From NCBI RefSeq assembly GCF_001423905.1, contig NZ_LMPQ01000010.1:604907-668906 (forward strand): a stretch of 64,000 bases of DNA. Direction: 5' to 3'. A program made the position numbers and the translations under genes. Shown one piece after another: positions 35,910 to 44,692 of this stretch. This stretch comes from Frigoribacterium sp. Leaf186 (GTDB lineage: Bacteria; Actinomycetota; Actinomycetes; Actinomycetales; Microbacteriaceae). The notes under the pieces are model-generated. The model saw nothing but the letters and a program-made list of their open reading frames with translations, had not been told where the DNA came from and did not search any database. Numbering within the stretch: position 1 is the first letter of the stretch; each line of letters begins with the position of its first letter.

Positions 35910-36317
35910 ATGGACACCATCGTCGTCAGCGCGCTCGCCCTCGTCCGCGACCGGCGGATGCTCATGGTCACCGCTCGCGGCCGCGACGTGCTGTACCTGC
36001 CGGGCGGCAAGCTCGAGCCCGGCGAGACGGCGGCCGAGGCCCTCGTCCGCGAGTCGCGCGAGGAGGTCGGCGTCGAGCTCGACCCGGCGACCGTGGCCGA
36101 GCTGTTCACCGTCGTGACGCAGGCGCACGGCGAGCCGGAGGGGCGTCAGGTGGCGATGACGGTCTTCGCGGCCGACCTCGCCCCGACCAGCCCCGAGCCG
36201 GCACCCGCGGCCGAGGTGGGCGCGGTGCACTGGGTGACGTCGGCCGACGCCGACCGCTGCCCCCCGGCGGGCGTCGCCACGCTCGACCGCCTGCGGGCGC
36301 TGGACCTGGTCGACTGA
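35910..36317 (+). CDS. Nudix hydrolase
   Basis: 135 residues. A complete Nudix box, GGKLEPGETAAEALVRESREEVGVEL, spans about residues 32-57 (quoted by family pattern GX5EX7REUXEEXGU). It hydrolyses some nucleoside diphosphate linked to another moiety; the compact size and MLMVTARGRDVLYLPGG resemble MutT-like housecleaning enzymes. ATG at 35910 lies 57 nt after hemA, so cotranscription is possible. Confidence 0.85.
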   Translation: MDTIVVSALALVRDRRMLMVTARGRDVLYLPGGKLEPGETAAEALVRESREEVGVELDPATVAELFTVVTQAHGEPEGRQVAMTVFAADLAPTSPEPAPAAEVGAVHWVTSADADRCPPAGVATLDRLRALDLVD

Positions 36318-36386
36318 CCCGGGCACGGGTCGCCGGGGTGGCCGACCGCGCAGGGCAGGGCAGGGTCGCGGAGGGCCCGAGGCGGG

Positions 36387-37301
36387 TCAGTGCACGTACT
36401 CGAGCGCATCGGTCCCCACCGCGCGGAGCGCCTCGAGGGCCCGGAGGCGGTGGGCGAGGGTGAGGTCGTCGAACGTCACGACGACGCAGTAGGCGACGCT
36501 GCGCCGGGGCCCGCGCAGCACGCCCAGCTCGGCCCGCACGCCCGCGTCACCACCGGTCGCGTGGACGATCTGGAGGTCGTGGTCGAGCCGCCGGTGCCCG
36601 AGCGGGTCGAGGCCGAACGGTGCCGCGACGAGCGAGGTGTCGGCGCCGAGCGACAACCAGCCGAGCACCCGGTTCGACACGGCGCGGTCGACGACCTCGC
36701 CGCGGGCCAGCGAGACCGCCAGCCCGGCGAGCTCGTGGGCGGTGCCGACGGCCAGGGCCGGTGCGTCGTCCGGGCCGCGCGTCGACCGCGTCACGTCGAG
36801 CAACGCGGTCTTCGTCAGGCCGAGCGACTCGCCCCGGGCGCGGACGGCGGCCAGGCCCACCAGGCCGATGAGGGCGTCGATCGCGGCCGCGTCGCGAAAC
36901 GCCCCCACGAGGGTGGCCGCGTCGGTCACCGGCAGGCGCGAGCGCCGCAGGTAGGGCCAGAGGCCGCCGGGGCCCTGGTCGCCGGGGGCTCCGGGGCGCT
37001 CGAGCTCGTCGAGCGGACGCAGCGTGCCGTCCTCGATGCGGGCCGACACCTCGATCAGCAGCAGCACGGCGCCGAGCTGTCCGACCGGCAACGCGAGGTG
37101 CTCGTCGACGCTCAGCAGGTCGTCGCCCGAGTCGAGGTCGCTGACCGACGCCGAGACCTGCCCGCCCGCGAGCGCCAGGTCGCCGAGCGCCGCGAACGAC
37201 GAGGCGAACGACTCGAGCGCGCGACCGCCGCCGTGACGCGGTTCGTGGTCTCCGTCGTCGCCCCCGCGTCGGGCGCGGCGGCCGGGCCCGGGGTCTACCA
37301 A
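36387..37301 (-). CDS. Class A beta-lactamase-fold protein lacking the catalytic motifs
   Basis: About 304 residues. The order of segments follows the serine beta-lactamase fold, but every signature is altered. The SxxK position reads PVGQLGAV (about 72-79), the SDN loop reads PVTDAATLV, and the KTG strand reads VHATGGDAGVRAE. No signal peptide is seen. It is therefore probably a non-hydrolytic relative. The only reasonable start is TTG at 37301, overlapping the M13 peptidase stop by seven bases, with GAGGAG 11 nt upstream; the first 25 residues are low-complexity and this start is uncertain. Confidence 0.6.
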   Translation of the reverse strand: MVDPGPGRRARRGGDDGDHEPRHGGGRALESFASSFAALGDLALAGGQVSASVSDLDSGDDLLSVDEHLALPVGQLGAVLLLIEVSARIEDGTLRPLDELERPGAPGDQGPGGLWPYLRRSRLPVTDAATLVGAFRDAAAIDALIGLVGLAAVRARGESLGLTKTALLDVTRSTRGPDDAPALAVGTAHELAGLAVSLARGEVVDRAVSNRVLGWLSLGADTSLVAAPFGLDPLGHRRLDHDLQIVHATGGDAGVRAELGVLRGPRRSVAYCVVVTFDDLTLAHRLRALEALRAVGTDALEYVH

Positions 37302-39259
37302 ATCGTGACGCGCTCCTCGGTCGGCAGCCACAGCGCGTCGGTCTCGGTCACGCCGAAGGTGTCGTAGAACTCGTCGATGTTGCGGACGATCTGGTTGCAC
37401 CGGAACTCGTTCGGCGAGTGCGGGTCGATCGAGATCAGCCGGACGGCCTCCTCGTCGCGCAGCGTGATCTGCCAGGCCTGGGCCCAGCTGAGGAAGAACC
37501 GCTCGGCGCCGGTCAGGCCGTCGATCACGGGCGGCTCGGTGCCGTCGAGCGAGATCAGGTAGGCCTTCCAGGCGATCGAGAGGCCGCCGAGGTCGCCGAT
37601 GTTCTCGCCGATGGTCAGGGCGCCGTTGACGTGGTGGTCGGGCACCTGCTTCGGGGCGAGCGCGTCGTACTGCGCGATGAGCGACGAGGTCAGCTCCTCG
37701 AAGGCCTCGCGGTCGGCGGGGGTCCACCAGTCGGTCAGCTTGCCGTCGCCGTCGTACTTCGAGCCCTGGTCGTCGAAGCCGTGGCCGATCTCGTGGCCGA
37801 TGACGGCGCCGATCGCCCCGTAGTTGGCGGCCGCGTCGCGGGTCTCGTCGAAGAACGGGAACTGCAGGATCGCCGCCGGGAACACGATCTCGTTCATGCC
37901 GGGGTTGTAGTACGCGTTGATGGTCTGCGGCGTCATGAACCACTCGTCGCGGTCGAGGGGCTTGCCGATCTTGCCCAGCTCGCGGTCGAACCCGAACGCG
38001 GCGGTCGCCCGCACGTTGCCGACGAGGTCAGTCGGGTCGATCTCGAGCGCCGAGTAGTCGCGCCACCTCTCGGGGAACCCGATCTTGGGCGTGAACTTCT
38101 CGAGCTTGTCAAGGGCGCGGGCGCGGGTCTCGTCGGTCATCCAGGCGAGCTGCGAGATGCTCTGCCGGTAGGCCTCGACGAGGTGGGCGACGAGCACGTC
38201 CATCGCGGCCTTGGCCTCGTTCGCGAAGTGCCGCTCGACGTAGATGCGGCCCACGGCCTCGCCGAGCGCGCCCTCGACGAGCGAGACGCCGCGCTTCCAG
38301 CGGGCGCGCTGCACGGGGGTGCCGGTCAGGGTGCGACCGTAGAAGCCGAAGTTGGCCTGGACGAAGGGCGTCGACAGGTAGGCCGCCGTCGAGCGGACGA
38401 TCTGCCAGCGCAGCCAGTCGCGCCAGACGTCGACGCGGTCGTCGGTCAGCAGCGTGGCCAGGCCGGTCACGAACGAGGGCTCGCGCACGACGAGCTCGTC
38501 GAAGACGCCGGCCGGCCCGCCGACGGCGTCCCGCCAGACCGTCAGGTCGACGCCCTCGGCGAGCGCGTCGAACTCGGCCCACGGCATCAGGTTGTAGGTC
38601 TTGTCGCTGTCGCGCGTGGCGACGTTGCTCCAGTGGTGCGAGGCCAGGTCGGTCTCGAGGGCGACCACGCGGTCGGCCCGTGCGCTCGCCTCGTCGAGCC
38701 CGGCCAGGTCGAGCATCTGCTCGACGAAGGCGCGGTACGCGGTGCGCACCGACTCGAACTTCTCCTCGCGGTAGTACGACTCGTCGGGCAGCCCGAGCCC
38801 GCCCTGCTCGGCGAACACGACGTAGCGCTCGGGGTCGCCGGGGTCGTTGTCGACGAAGAGCTGCACGACGCTCGGCACGCCCTGCTTCTCGAGCGAGCCG
38901 AGGAGGCGCGTGAACGAGGTCACGTCGGTCACCTCGTCGACCTGGGCCAGCAGTGGTTCGAGGGGTGCGGCGCCGAGCGCCTCGACGTGCTCCTCGTCGG
39001 TGAAGCTGGTGAAGAGGTCGCCGACCTTGCGGGCCTCGGTGCCGGGCTCGGCCGACTGCGACTCGACGACGATCTCGTGGACGGCCTTCTCGGCCTCTTC
39101 GGCGAGCAGGTAGAAGGAGCCGTAGCGCGCCTTGTCCTCGGGGATCTCGGTGCGGTCGATCCATTTCCCGTTGACGTGCCGGAAGAGGTCGTCCTGCGGG
39201 CGGACCGCAGGGTCGAGTTCGTCGGTCTGGATTCCGCTGCTCAGTGCGTCGCTCGTCAT
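37295..39259 (-). CDS. M13 (neprilysin-type) metallopeptidase
   Basis: 654 residues, family-typical. NAYYNPGMNEIVFPAAILQ precedes the zinc site HEIGH (489-493), and the third ligand Glu lies in GENIGDLGG (about 552). The ending ERVTIW resembles the usual M13 CxxW-type end without the Cys. There is no signal peptide or membrane helix, so it is likely cytoplasmic or exported unconventionally, probably cutting oligopeptides. Leaderless promoter TAGGCT (minus strand, 39267-39272). Its end overlaps the beta-lactamase-like gene. Confidence 0.95.
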   Translation of the reverse strand: MTSDALSSGIQTDELDPAVRPQDDLFRHVNGKWIDRTEIPEDKARYGSFYLLAEEAEKAVHEIVVESQSAEPGTEARKVGDLFTSFTDEEHVEALGAAPLEPLLAQVDEVTDVTSFTRLLGSLEKQGVPSVVQLFVDNDPGDPERYVVFAEQGGLGLPDESYYREEKFESVRTAYRAFVEQMLDLAGLDEASARADRVVALETDLASHHWSNVATRDSDKTYNLMPWAEFDALAEGVDLTVWRDAVGGPAGVFDELVVREPSFVTGLATLLTDDRVDVWRDWLRWQIVRSTAAYLSTPFVQANFGFYGRTLTGTPVQRARWKRGVSLVEGALGEAVGRIYVERHFANEAKAAMDVLVAHLVEAYRQSISQLAWMTDETRARALDKLEKFTPKIGFPERWRDYSALEIDPTDLVGNVRATAAFGFDRELGKIGKPLDRDEWFMTPQTINAYYNPGMNEIVFPAAILQFPFFDETRDAAANYGAIGAVIGHEIGHGFDDQGSKYDGDGKLTDWWTPADREAFEELTSSLIAQYDALAPKQVPDHHVNGALTIGENIGDLGGLSIAWKAYLISLDGTEPPVIDGLTGAERFFLSWAQAWQITLRDEEAVRLISIDPHSPNEFRCNQIVRNIDEFYDTFGVTETDALWLPTEERVTIW

Positions 39260-39266
39260 GCCCGCC

Positions 39267-39293
39267 AGCCTACGGCGGCCCCGCCGCTACAGT
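39267..39293. promoter_or_regulatory. Interlocked divergent leaderless promoters (M13 peptidase / uracil permease)
   Basis: The minus-strand -10 TAGGCT (39267-39272) and plus-strand -10 TACAGT (39288-39293) are 15 nt apart, each overlapping the other's -35 position. Start codons follow seven bases after each -10. Confidence 0.55.
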
Positions 39294-39300
39294 TCTGGGC

Positions 39301-40566
39301 ATGGCACTCCCCTGGTCGCTGCACGGCGACGGACGAACGGTCGACGCAACCGAGATCGTCGCCCCCGAAGAACGACTCACCTGGCCGCGCACCATCGGGT
39401 TGGGCGGCCAGCACGTCGTCGCGATGTTCGGTGCGACCTTCCTGGTGCCGATCATCACGGGGTTCCCGCCGAGCACGACCCTGCTCTTCTCGGGCATCGG
39501 CACCCTGCTCTTCCTGATCATCACGAAGAACCGGCTGCCGAGCTACCTCGGGTCGTCGTTCGCGTTCCTCGCACCGATCGCGGCGGCGCAGGACGTCGGC
39601 GGCATGCCCCTCGCGCTCAGCGGCATCGTGGTGGTCGGCGTGCTGCTCGCGATCGTCGGCGTGATCGTCAACCTGGCCGGCACCCGGTGGATCGACGCGC
39701 TGCTGCCGCCGGTCGTCAGCGGCGCCATCGTCGCGCTGATCGGCTTCAACCTGGCCCCGGCCGCCCGCGACAACTTCGCGGAGGCCCCGCTCACCGCGAT
39801 CATCACGCTCGCCGCCGTCGTGCTCAGCGCCGTGCTGTTCCGGGGCCTCCTCGGCCGCCTGTCGATCTTCGTGGGAGTCGTCGTCGGCTACGTCGCCGCG
39901 CTGCTGCTCGGCGAGGTCGACTTCGGTGCGGTGGGCGACGCGGCCTGGGTGGGCCTGCCGACCTTCACGGCCCCCGCCTTCGACCCGGGCGCGCTGCCGG
40001 TCTACCTGGGATTCCTGCCGGTGGTGCTCGCCCTGATCGCCGAGAACGTCGGCCACGTCAAGGGCGTCGGCCAGCTGACCGGGCGCAACCTCGACCCGCT
40101 CACCGGTCGCGCCCTCTTCGCCGACGGCCTCAGCACGGTGCTGGCCGGCCTCGGCGGGGGCTCGGCGACGACCACCTACGGCGAGAACATCGGCGTGATG
40201 AGCGCCACCCGCGTCTTCTCGACCGCCGCGTACTGGGTCGCCGGCGTCGTCGCCATCGTGCTCGGCCTGTCGCCGAAGATCGGCGCCGTGATCTTCACCA
40301 TCCCGCCCGGCGTGCTCGGCGGCGTCACGACCGCGCTCTACGGCCTGATCGGCGTCATCGGCATCCGCATCTGGGTCGAGAACAAAGTCGACTTCAGCCG
40401 CCCGAAGAACCAGCTGACCGCCGGCATCGCCCTCATCATGGGCATCGCCGACTTCACCCTCGCCCTCGGCGGCGCGACGTTCGGCGGCATCATCCTCGGC
40501 ACCGTCGCGGCCATCGTCGTCTACCACCTCATGTCGGCCGTGGGTCGGGCCCGGGGCACCGACTGA
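39301..40566 (+). CDS. uraA: Uracil/xanthine permease (NCS2 family)
   Basis: 421 residues, about 14 membrane segments. The transport-site acids appear in ALIAENVGHV and TTYGENIGVM, the second being characteristic of uracil permeases, and LVPIITGFPPSTTLLFSGIGTL near the N-terminus fits. It imports uracil with protons. ATG at 39301 is seven bases after TACAGT, so leaderless. A MATE gene follows two bases after its stop, suggesting an operon. Confidence 0.93.
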   Translation: MALPWSLHGDGRTVDATEIVAPEERLTWPRTIGLGGQHVVAMFGATFLVPIITGFPPSTTLLFSGIGTLLFLIITKNRLPSYLGSSFAFLAPIAAAQDVGGMPLALSGIVVVGVLLAIVGVIVNLAGTRWIDALLPPVVSGAIVALIGFNLAPAARDNFAEAPLTAIITLAAVVLSAVLFRGLLGRLSIFVGVVVGYVAALLLGEVDFGAVGDAAWVGLPTFTAPAFDPGALPVYLGFLPVVLALIAENVGHVKGVGQLTGRNLDPLTGRALFADGLSTVLAGLGGGSATTTYGENIGVMSATRVFSTAAYWVAGVVAIVLGLSPKIGAVIFTIPPGVLGGVTTALYGLIGVIGIRIWVENKVDFSRPKNQLTAGIALIMGIADFTLALGGATFGGIILGTVAAIVVYHLMSAVGRARGTD

Positions 40567-40568
40567 CG

Positions 40569-41933
40569 GTGGCGCCCGACCCCGCCGAGCCGTCGTCGAC
40601 GACGACCTCGCGCCTCCGTTCGCCCTGGGACCGCCGCATCGTCGGCCTCGCGGGGCCGGCGCTCGGCGCGCTGATCGCCGAGCCGCTGTTCCTGCTGACC
40701 GACACGGCGATGATCGGGCACCTCGGCACCGTCCCGCTCGCCGGGCTCGGCATCGCGAGCGTGGTGCTGCAGACCGCCCTCGGGTTGCTGATCTTCCTGG
40801 CGTACGCGACGACGCCGACCGTGGCCCGGCGGCTCGGTGCAGGCGACCGCCCCGGGGCGATCCGGGCGGGCGTCGACGGCCTGTGGTTCGCGCTGCTGAT
40901 CGGCGTCGTCCTGGCCGGCGTCGGGGCCGTCGTCGCCCGCCCCCTCGTCGGTCTCTTCGGCACCGACCCCGCGGTCGTCGACGCCGCCGCGACGTACCTG
41001 ACCGTGTCGATGATCGGCCTGCCGGGCATGCTGCTCGTGATCGCCGCGACGGGGCTGCTGCGCGGGCTGCAGGACACGAGGACGCCCCTCGTCGTCGCCA
41101 CCGTCGGCTTCGCGGCGAACGCCGGCCTCAACGCGGTCTTCCTCTACGTCTTCGGCTGGGGCGTCGCCGGCTCGGCCGCCGGCACCGTCGTCGCGCAATG
41201 GGGCATGGCGGCCGTCTACGTCGTGATCGCCGTCCGGGCCGCACGGGCGGTCGGGGCTCCGCTGCGCCCGGGGCTGGCCGGCGTCGGCCGGACGGCCCGC
41301 TCGGGGGCGTGGCTGCTCGTGCGCAACGCGTCGCTCCGGGTCGCGATGATCGCGACCGTCTGGGCCGCCGCCTCCTCGGGGGTGACGGGGCTCGCCACGA
41401 TCCAGGTGGCACTCACGCTGTTCAGCACGCTGGCGTTCGCCCTCGACGCGCTGGCCGTGGCCGGTCAGGCGCTCGTCGGTCACTCGCTCGGTCGGGGCGA
41501 CCGCGACGCGGTGCGGGCGATCACCCGCCGACTCATGCTGTTCGGCGTCGGCGGCGGCCTGCTGCTCGGCGTGCTGCTGGCGGCGGTCTCGCCCCTGCTC
41601 GCCCCCGTCTTCAGCGGAGACGACGCGGTCCGCGAGCTGCTGCCGCGGGTCGTGCTGGCGATGGCCGTCGGCATCCCGCTGGCCGGGTTCGTCTTCGTGC
41701 TCGACGGCGTGCTGCTCGGCGCGGGCGACGCCCGCTACCTGGCGCTGGCCGGAGTCCTCAACACCGTCGTGTACCTCGCGATCCTGATCCCGCTGGAGGC
41801 GCGGATCGAGCCGGGCGCGCAGGGCACGGTCGCCCTGTGGCTGGCCTTCGGCCTCGGGTACATCGGCGTCCGCGCCGTGACGCTCGGGCTGCGGGCGCGG
41901 TCGGACCGGTGGATGGTCGTCGGGAAGGACTGA
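40569..41933 (+). CDS. MATE family efflux transporter (DinF-like)
   Basis: 454 residues with twelve predicted helices. IVGLAGPALGALIAEPLFLLTDTAMIGHLG at the N-terminus is the typical MATE opening, with TGLLRGLQDTRTPL in the middle and the matching second-half repeat GVLLGAGDARYLAL. It would export organic cations or toxic metabolites using a sodium or proton gradient. The GTG start lies two bases after the uracil permease stop, so translation is likely coupled. Confidence 0.9.
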   Translation: MAPDPAEPSSTTTSRLRSPWDRRIVGLAGPALGALIAEPLFLLTDTAMIGHLGTVPLAGLGIASVVLQTALGLLIFLAYATTPTVARRLGAGDRPGAIRAGVDGLWFALLIGVVLAGVGAVVARPLVGLFGTDPAVVDAAATYLTVSMIGLPGMLLVIAATGLLRGLQDTRTPLVVATVGFAANAGLNAVFLYVFGWGVAGSAAGTVVAQWGMAAVYVVIAVRAARAVGAPLRPGLAGVGRTARSGAWLLVRNASLRVAMIATVWAAASSGVTGLATIQVALTLFSTLAFALDALAVAGQALVGHSLGRGDRDAVRAITRRLMLFGVGGGLLLGVLLAAVSPLLAPVFSGDDAVRELLPRVVLAMAVGIPLAGFVFVLDGVLLGAGDARYLALAGVLNTVVYLAILIPLEARIEPGAQGTVALWLAFGLGYIGVRAVTLGLRARSDRWMVVGKD

Positions 41934-41978
41934 GCCGGGCCGGCGCGGACGGGCCGGTGCGACCCACCGGGCCCGTCG

Positions 41979-43055
41979 TCAGCGCCGGGGTGGCGCCGTC
42001 GTCGAGCCGGACCGGAACACGCTCGTGAAGGTCGTGCCCGCAGCGGCCTCGCCGGCCAGCAGGGCGAGTACGGCGCGACCGGCCGCGCGGCCCTTCTCGA
42101 CGGCGGGCTGCACGACCGTGGTGAGGTCCGCGGCGCGCGGGTCGTCGAGGCGCACGCCGTCGTAGCCCACGACGCTGAGGTCGCCCGGCACCGACAGGCC
42201 CAGCTCGTGCGCCGCCGCGATGACGCCCGAGGCGAGCAGGTCGCTCTGGGCGACGATCGCCGTGGGCCGCTCGGCCTCGGGCACGTCGAGCAGGCGCAGT
42301 CCCGCCCGGTGCCCCTCGCTCGTCCAGCTGCCGCGCGTCGCCAGTCCGCGCACGCCGGGGAAGACCTGGCGGGTGCCGCGCAGCCGTTCGAGCGTCGGCC
42401 ACGAGGTGCCCCGGGCCACGCGCTCGTCGGTCAGCTCGTCGTCCGTGTCGCCGGTCGACCGACCGGGGCCGAGCTCGAGGGCGACGACGGCGACGCGGCG
42501 GTGGCCGAGGTCGTGCAGGTGCTGCGCCAGGAGGCGGGACGACCCGACGTTGTCCTCGGCGATGTCGAGCACGCCCTCGGTCGGCGGGGCCTCGATCGAC
42601 ACCACGGGGATGCCCCGGCGACGCATGATCGACACCGACTCGTCGAGGCGGGTGCTGCAGCCGAAGAGGACGACGGCGTCGACGGGGGCGTCGAGCAGCC
42701 GCGAGCGCTCGCCCGCGGTCTCGGTGAGCAGCAGCAGCGAGGCGTCGGCCGGCCCGGTGACGTCGGCGATGCCGTCGAGCATCGCGACGTTGATCGGGTC
42801 GCGGAACGCCGTGCTGAGGGTCGACTCGAGGACGGCGCCGACGATGCCGGACCGACCTCGGCGCAGCGACCTCGCCCGCGGGTCGGGGCCGGCGTAGCCG
42901 AGGGCGTCGGCCGCGGCGAGCACCCGCGCGCGGGTCTCGTCCGACACGGGGCCGGTGCCGCTGAAGGCCAAGGAGGCGGTGCTCGCGCTGACGCCGGCGG
43001 CCCGCGCCACCGACGCGAGGGTCGGTCTGGCGTCGTCGCCCTCTGCCCGGCTCAT
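41979..43055 (-). CDS. LacI family transcriptional regulator
   Basis: 358 residues. The N-terminal HTH LASVARAAGVSASTASLAFSGTGPVSDETRARV and hinge helix (about 10-65) precede a periplasmic-binding-protein-like ligand domain ending in PGDLSVVGYDGVRLDDPRAADLTTV. Such proteins usually repress sugar genes, yet no sugar transporter is adjacent, so the target is probably elsewhere or the gene is a global regulator. It converges with the MATE gene. Confidence 0.92.
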   Translation of the reverse strand: MSRAEGDDARPTLASVARAAGVSASTASLAFSGTGPVSDETRARVLAAADALGYAGPDPRARSLRRGRSGIVGAVLESTLSTAFRDPINVAMLDGIADVTGPADASLLLLTETAGERSRLLDAPVDAVVLFGCSTRLDESVSIMRRRGIPVVSIEAPPTEGVLDIAEDNVGSSRLLAQHLHDLGHRRVAVVALELGPGRSTGDTDDELTDERVARGTSWPTLERLRGTRQVFPGVRGLATRGSWTSEGHRAGLRLLDVPEAERPTAIVAQSDLLASGVIAAAHELGLSVPGDLSVVGYDGVRLDDPRAADLTTVVQPAVEKGRAAGRAVLALLAGEAAAGTTFTSVFRSGSTTAPPRR

Positions 43056-43098
43056 GGTGCCGCAGCCTAGCCGACGACGCCTCGGGGGCCGGATCGCC

Positions 43099-43794
43099 TC
43101 AGTCGTGCTGGGTGACGCGCGGTTCGTCGAGGCCGAGCGCCGTGACGTAGTCCGCCGCGAGCGCGGGCACCTGGGCCCAGTCGCCGTAGTGGGCCGCGAC
43201 CTCCATCAGGTCGACGATCGCGCCCCGCACGGTCGCGCCGAGGGCGGGGGTCATGCCGTGGGCGACGACGGCGCTCGTGCTGCAGAGGATCTCGAGCGGC
43301 AGCAGCACGTCGTCGAGGACGTGCTGTCGGGCCGAGGGCGACAGCACCTGGACGATCGAGCGGGCCAGGTCGAGGAAGTGCGCGACGTCGGGCTCGAGCT
43401 CGAGGCCGTGGGCGACGCAGGCGGGCACCCGGTGCGCCGGCTCGTCGAGCTGCTCGAACGACGGGGCCCGCGTCGCCGCGATCGCGATCATGCGGACGAG
43501 ATCGTCGAGCAGCACCTCGTTGAAGCGACGGTGCCAGACGACGACGTGGGCGTGGCTGAACGGCGCCCGGACGACCACGCGCATCCGCCGCAGCTCGTAG
43601 AAGGCGAGCTGGACGTCGCCGGGGGTGACGCCGTGCTCTCGGACGATCGTGGCGAGGTCGAGGGTGTCGCCGGGGGCGTACCGACCGCGGGCGATGTCCA
43701 CGAGCACGAGCTCGCCCGCGTCGTGGAGGACGGGCGTGCGGGTCGCGGTGCGGGTGCTGGTGCTGGTGCTGGTGGAGTGCATCGGGGTGCTCAT
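43099..43794 (-). CDS. Divergent GntR-like regulator
   Basis: 231 residues. Segments LVLVDIARGRYAPGDTLDLATIV and VTPGDVQLAFYELRRMRVV (about 25-70) match the GntR winged-HTH layout with several key positions changed; the second half is helical. It resembles a distant member of the same group as the regulators at 14790 and 21875-23325. A Ser/Thr-Arg run (STSTSTSTRTATRT) at the N-terminus comes from a GGTGCT repeat. GGAGGA precedes the ATG, and a consensus promoter lies 54-82 nt upstream, implying strong basal transcription. Confidence 0.7.
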   Translation of the reverse strand: MSTPMHSTSTSTSTRTATRTPVLHDAGELVLVDIARGRYAPGDTLDLATIVREHGVTPGDVQLAFYELRRMRVVVRAPFSHAHVVVWHRRFNEVLLDDLVRMIAIAATRAPSFEQLDEPAHRVPACVAHGLELEPDVAHFLDLARSIVQVLSPSARQHVLDDVLLPLEILCSTSAVVAHGMTPALGATVRGAIVDLMEVAAHYGDWAQVPALAADYVTALGLDEPRVTQHD

Positions 43795-43847
43795 CGTTCC
43801 TCCGGGTCGAGTTCGGGGTGAGGTCGTCCTGCCGACCATCTGGAATG

Positions 43848-43876
43848 AACGTATTTCACATTTGCATGTTCGTCAA
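43848..43876 (-). promoter_or_regulatory. Consensus promoter of the GntR-like gene
   Basis: On the minus strand, TTGACG (43876-43871) and TACGTT (43853-43848) are separated by exactly 17 nt. The spacer is very AT-rich for this genome. Transcription should begin near 43841, giving a leader of about 47 nt. Confidence 0.7.
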
Positions 43877-43917
43877 GCGTCATCTCGTCGGGTGCTACCG
43901 CGCCCTAGGATCGTCGG

Positions 43918-44613
43918 GTGCGCCTCGTCATTGCCCGCTGCTCGGTCGACTACGCCGGTCGGCTCTCCGCCCACCTGCCCCTGGCCACGCGCCTCCTCAT
44001 GATCAAGAGCGACGGCAGCCTGCTCGTGCACTCGGACGGGGGCAGCTACAAGCCCCTCAACTGGATGAGCCCGCCGTGCACGATCCGCTCGGTCGAACCC
44101 GACGACGACCAGCGCGCCGCCGGCGTCGTCGAGCTGTGGAAGGTCACCCAGGCGAAGACCGCCGACATCCTGGCGGTGTCGATCCACGAGGTGCTGCACG
44201 ACTCGTCGCACGAGATGGGGGTCGACCCGGGCCTGACCAAGGACGGCGTCGAGGCCGACCTGCAGAAGCTGCTCGCCGAGCAGATCGACCTGCTCGGCGA
44301 GGGCCACACGCTGGTCCGGCGCGAGTACATGACGGCCATCGGCCCGGTCGACATCCTCGCGCGCGACGCGAAGGGTGCGGCGGTGGCGGTCGAGTTGAAG
44401 CGACGGGGCGACATCGACGGGGTCGAGCAGCTCACGCGCTACCTCGAGCTGATGAACCGCGACCCGCACCTCGCCCCGGTGACCGGCGTCTTCGCGGCCC
44501 AAGAGATCAAGCCGCAGGCGCGGACGCTGGCTCACGACCGGGGCATCCGCACCCTGCTGCTCGACTACGACGCCATGCGCGGACTGGACGACTCGCACTC
44601 GCGCCTCTTCTGA
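43918..44613 (+). CDS. nucS: Mismatch-specific endonuclease NucS/EndoMS
   Basis: 231 residues. Cuts both strands at mismatched bases and replaces MutS/MutL mismatch repair in actinobacteria. The N-terminal DNA-binding domain begins [21 protein letters not shown], and the PD-(D/E)xK core reads GPVDILARD followed by VAVELKRRG (about 142-161). The final SRLF resembles the sliding-clamp-binding tail of studied NucS proteins. GTG at 43918 is six bases after TAGGAT (43906-43911), so leaderless. Confidence 0.96.
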   Translation: MRLVIARCSVDYAGRLSAHLPLATRLLMIKSDGSLLVHSDGGSYKPLNWMSPPCTIRSVEPDDDQRAAGVVELWKVTQAKTADILAVSIHEVLHDSSHEMGVDPGLTKDGVEADLQKLLAEQIDLLGEGHTLVRREYMTAIGPVDILARDAKGAAVAVELKRRGDIDGVEQLTRYLELMNRDPHLAPVTGVFAAQEIKPQARTLAHDRGIRTLLLDYDAMRGLDDSHSRLF

Positions 44614-44630
44614 TCGGTCGGCACGAACCC

Positions 44631-44659
44631 TTGTGAGCGTCACATATCAGGGTTATATT
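44631..44659 (+). promoter_or_regulatory. Near-consensus promoter of the small unknown gene
   Basis: TTGTGA (44631-44636), a 17-nt spacer, and TATATT (44654-44659). This is the best -10 match seen in the window. Transcription should start near 44666, giving a leader of about 27 nt with its own Shine-Dalgarno. Confidence 0.75.
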
Positions 44660-44692
44660 TCTCCTACGACGAATCGACCGCAGGAGCAACCC

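Noticed and set aside
44633-44692. Upstream GTG start for the small unknown gene
   Set aside because: It lies within the -35 element and upstream of the predicted transcription start, whereas GTG 44693 has a good Shine-Dalgarno.
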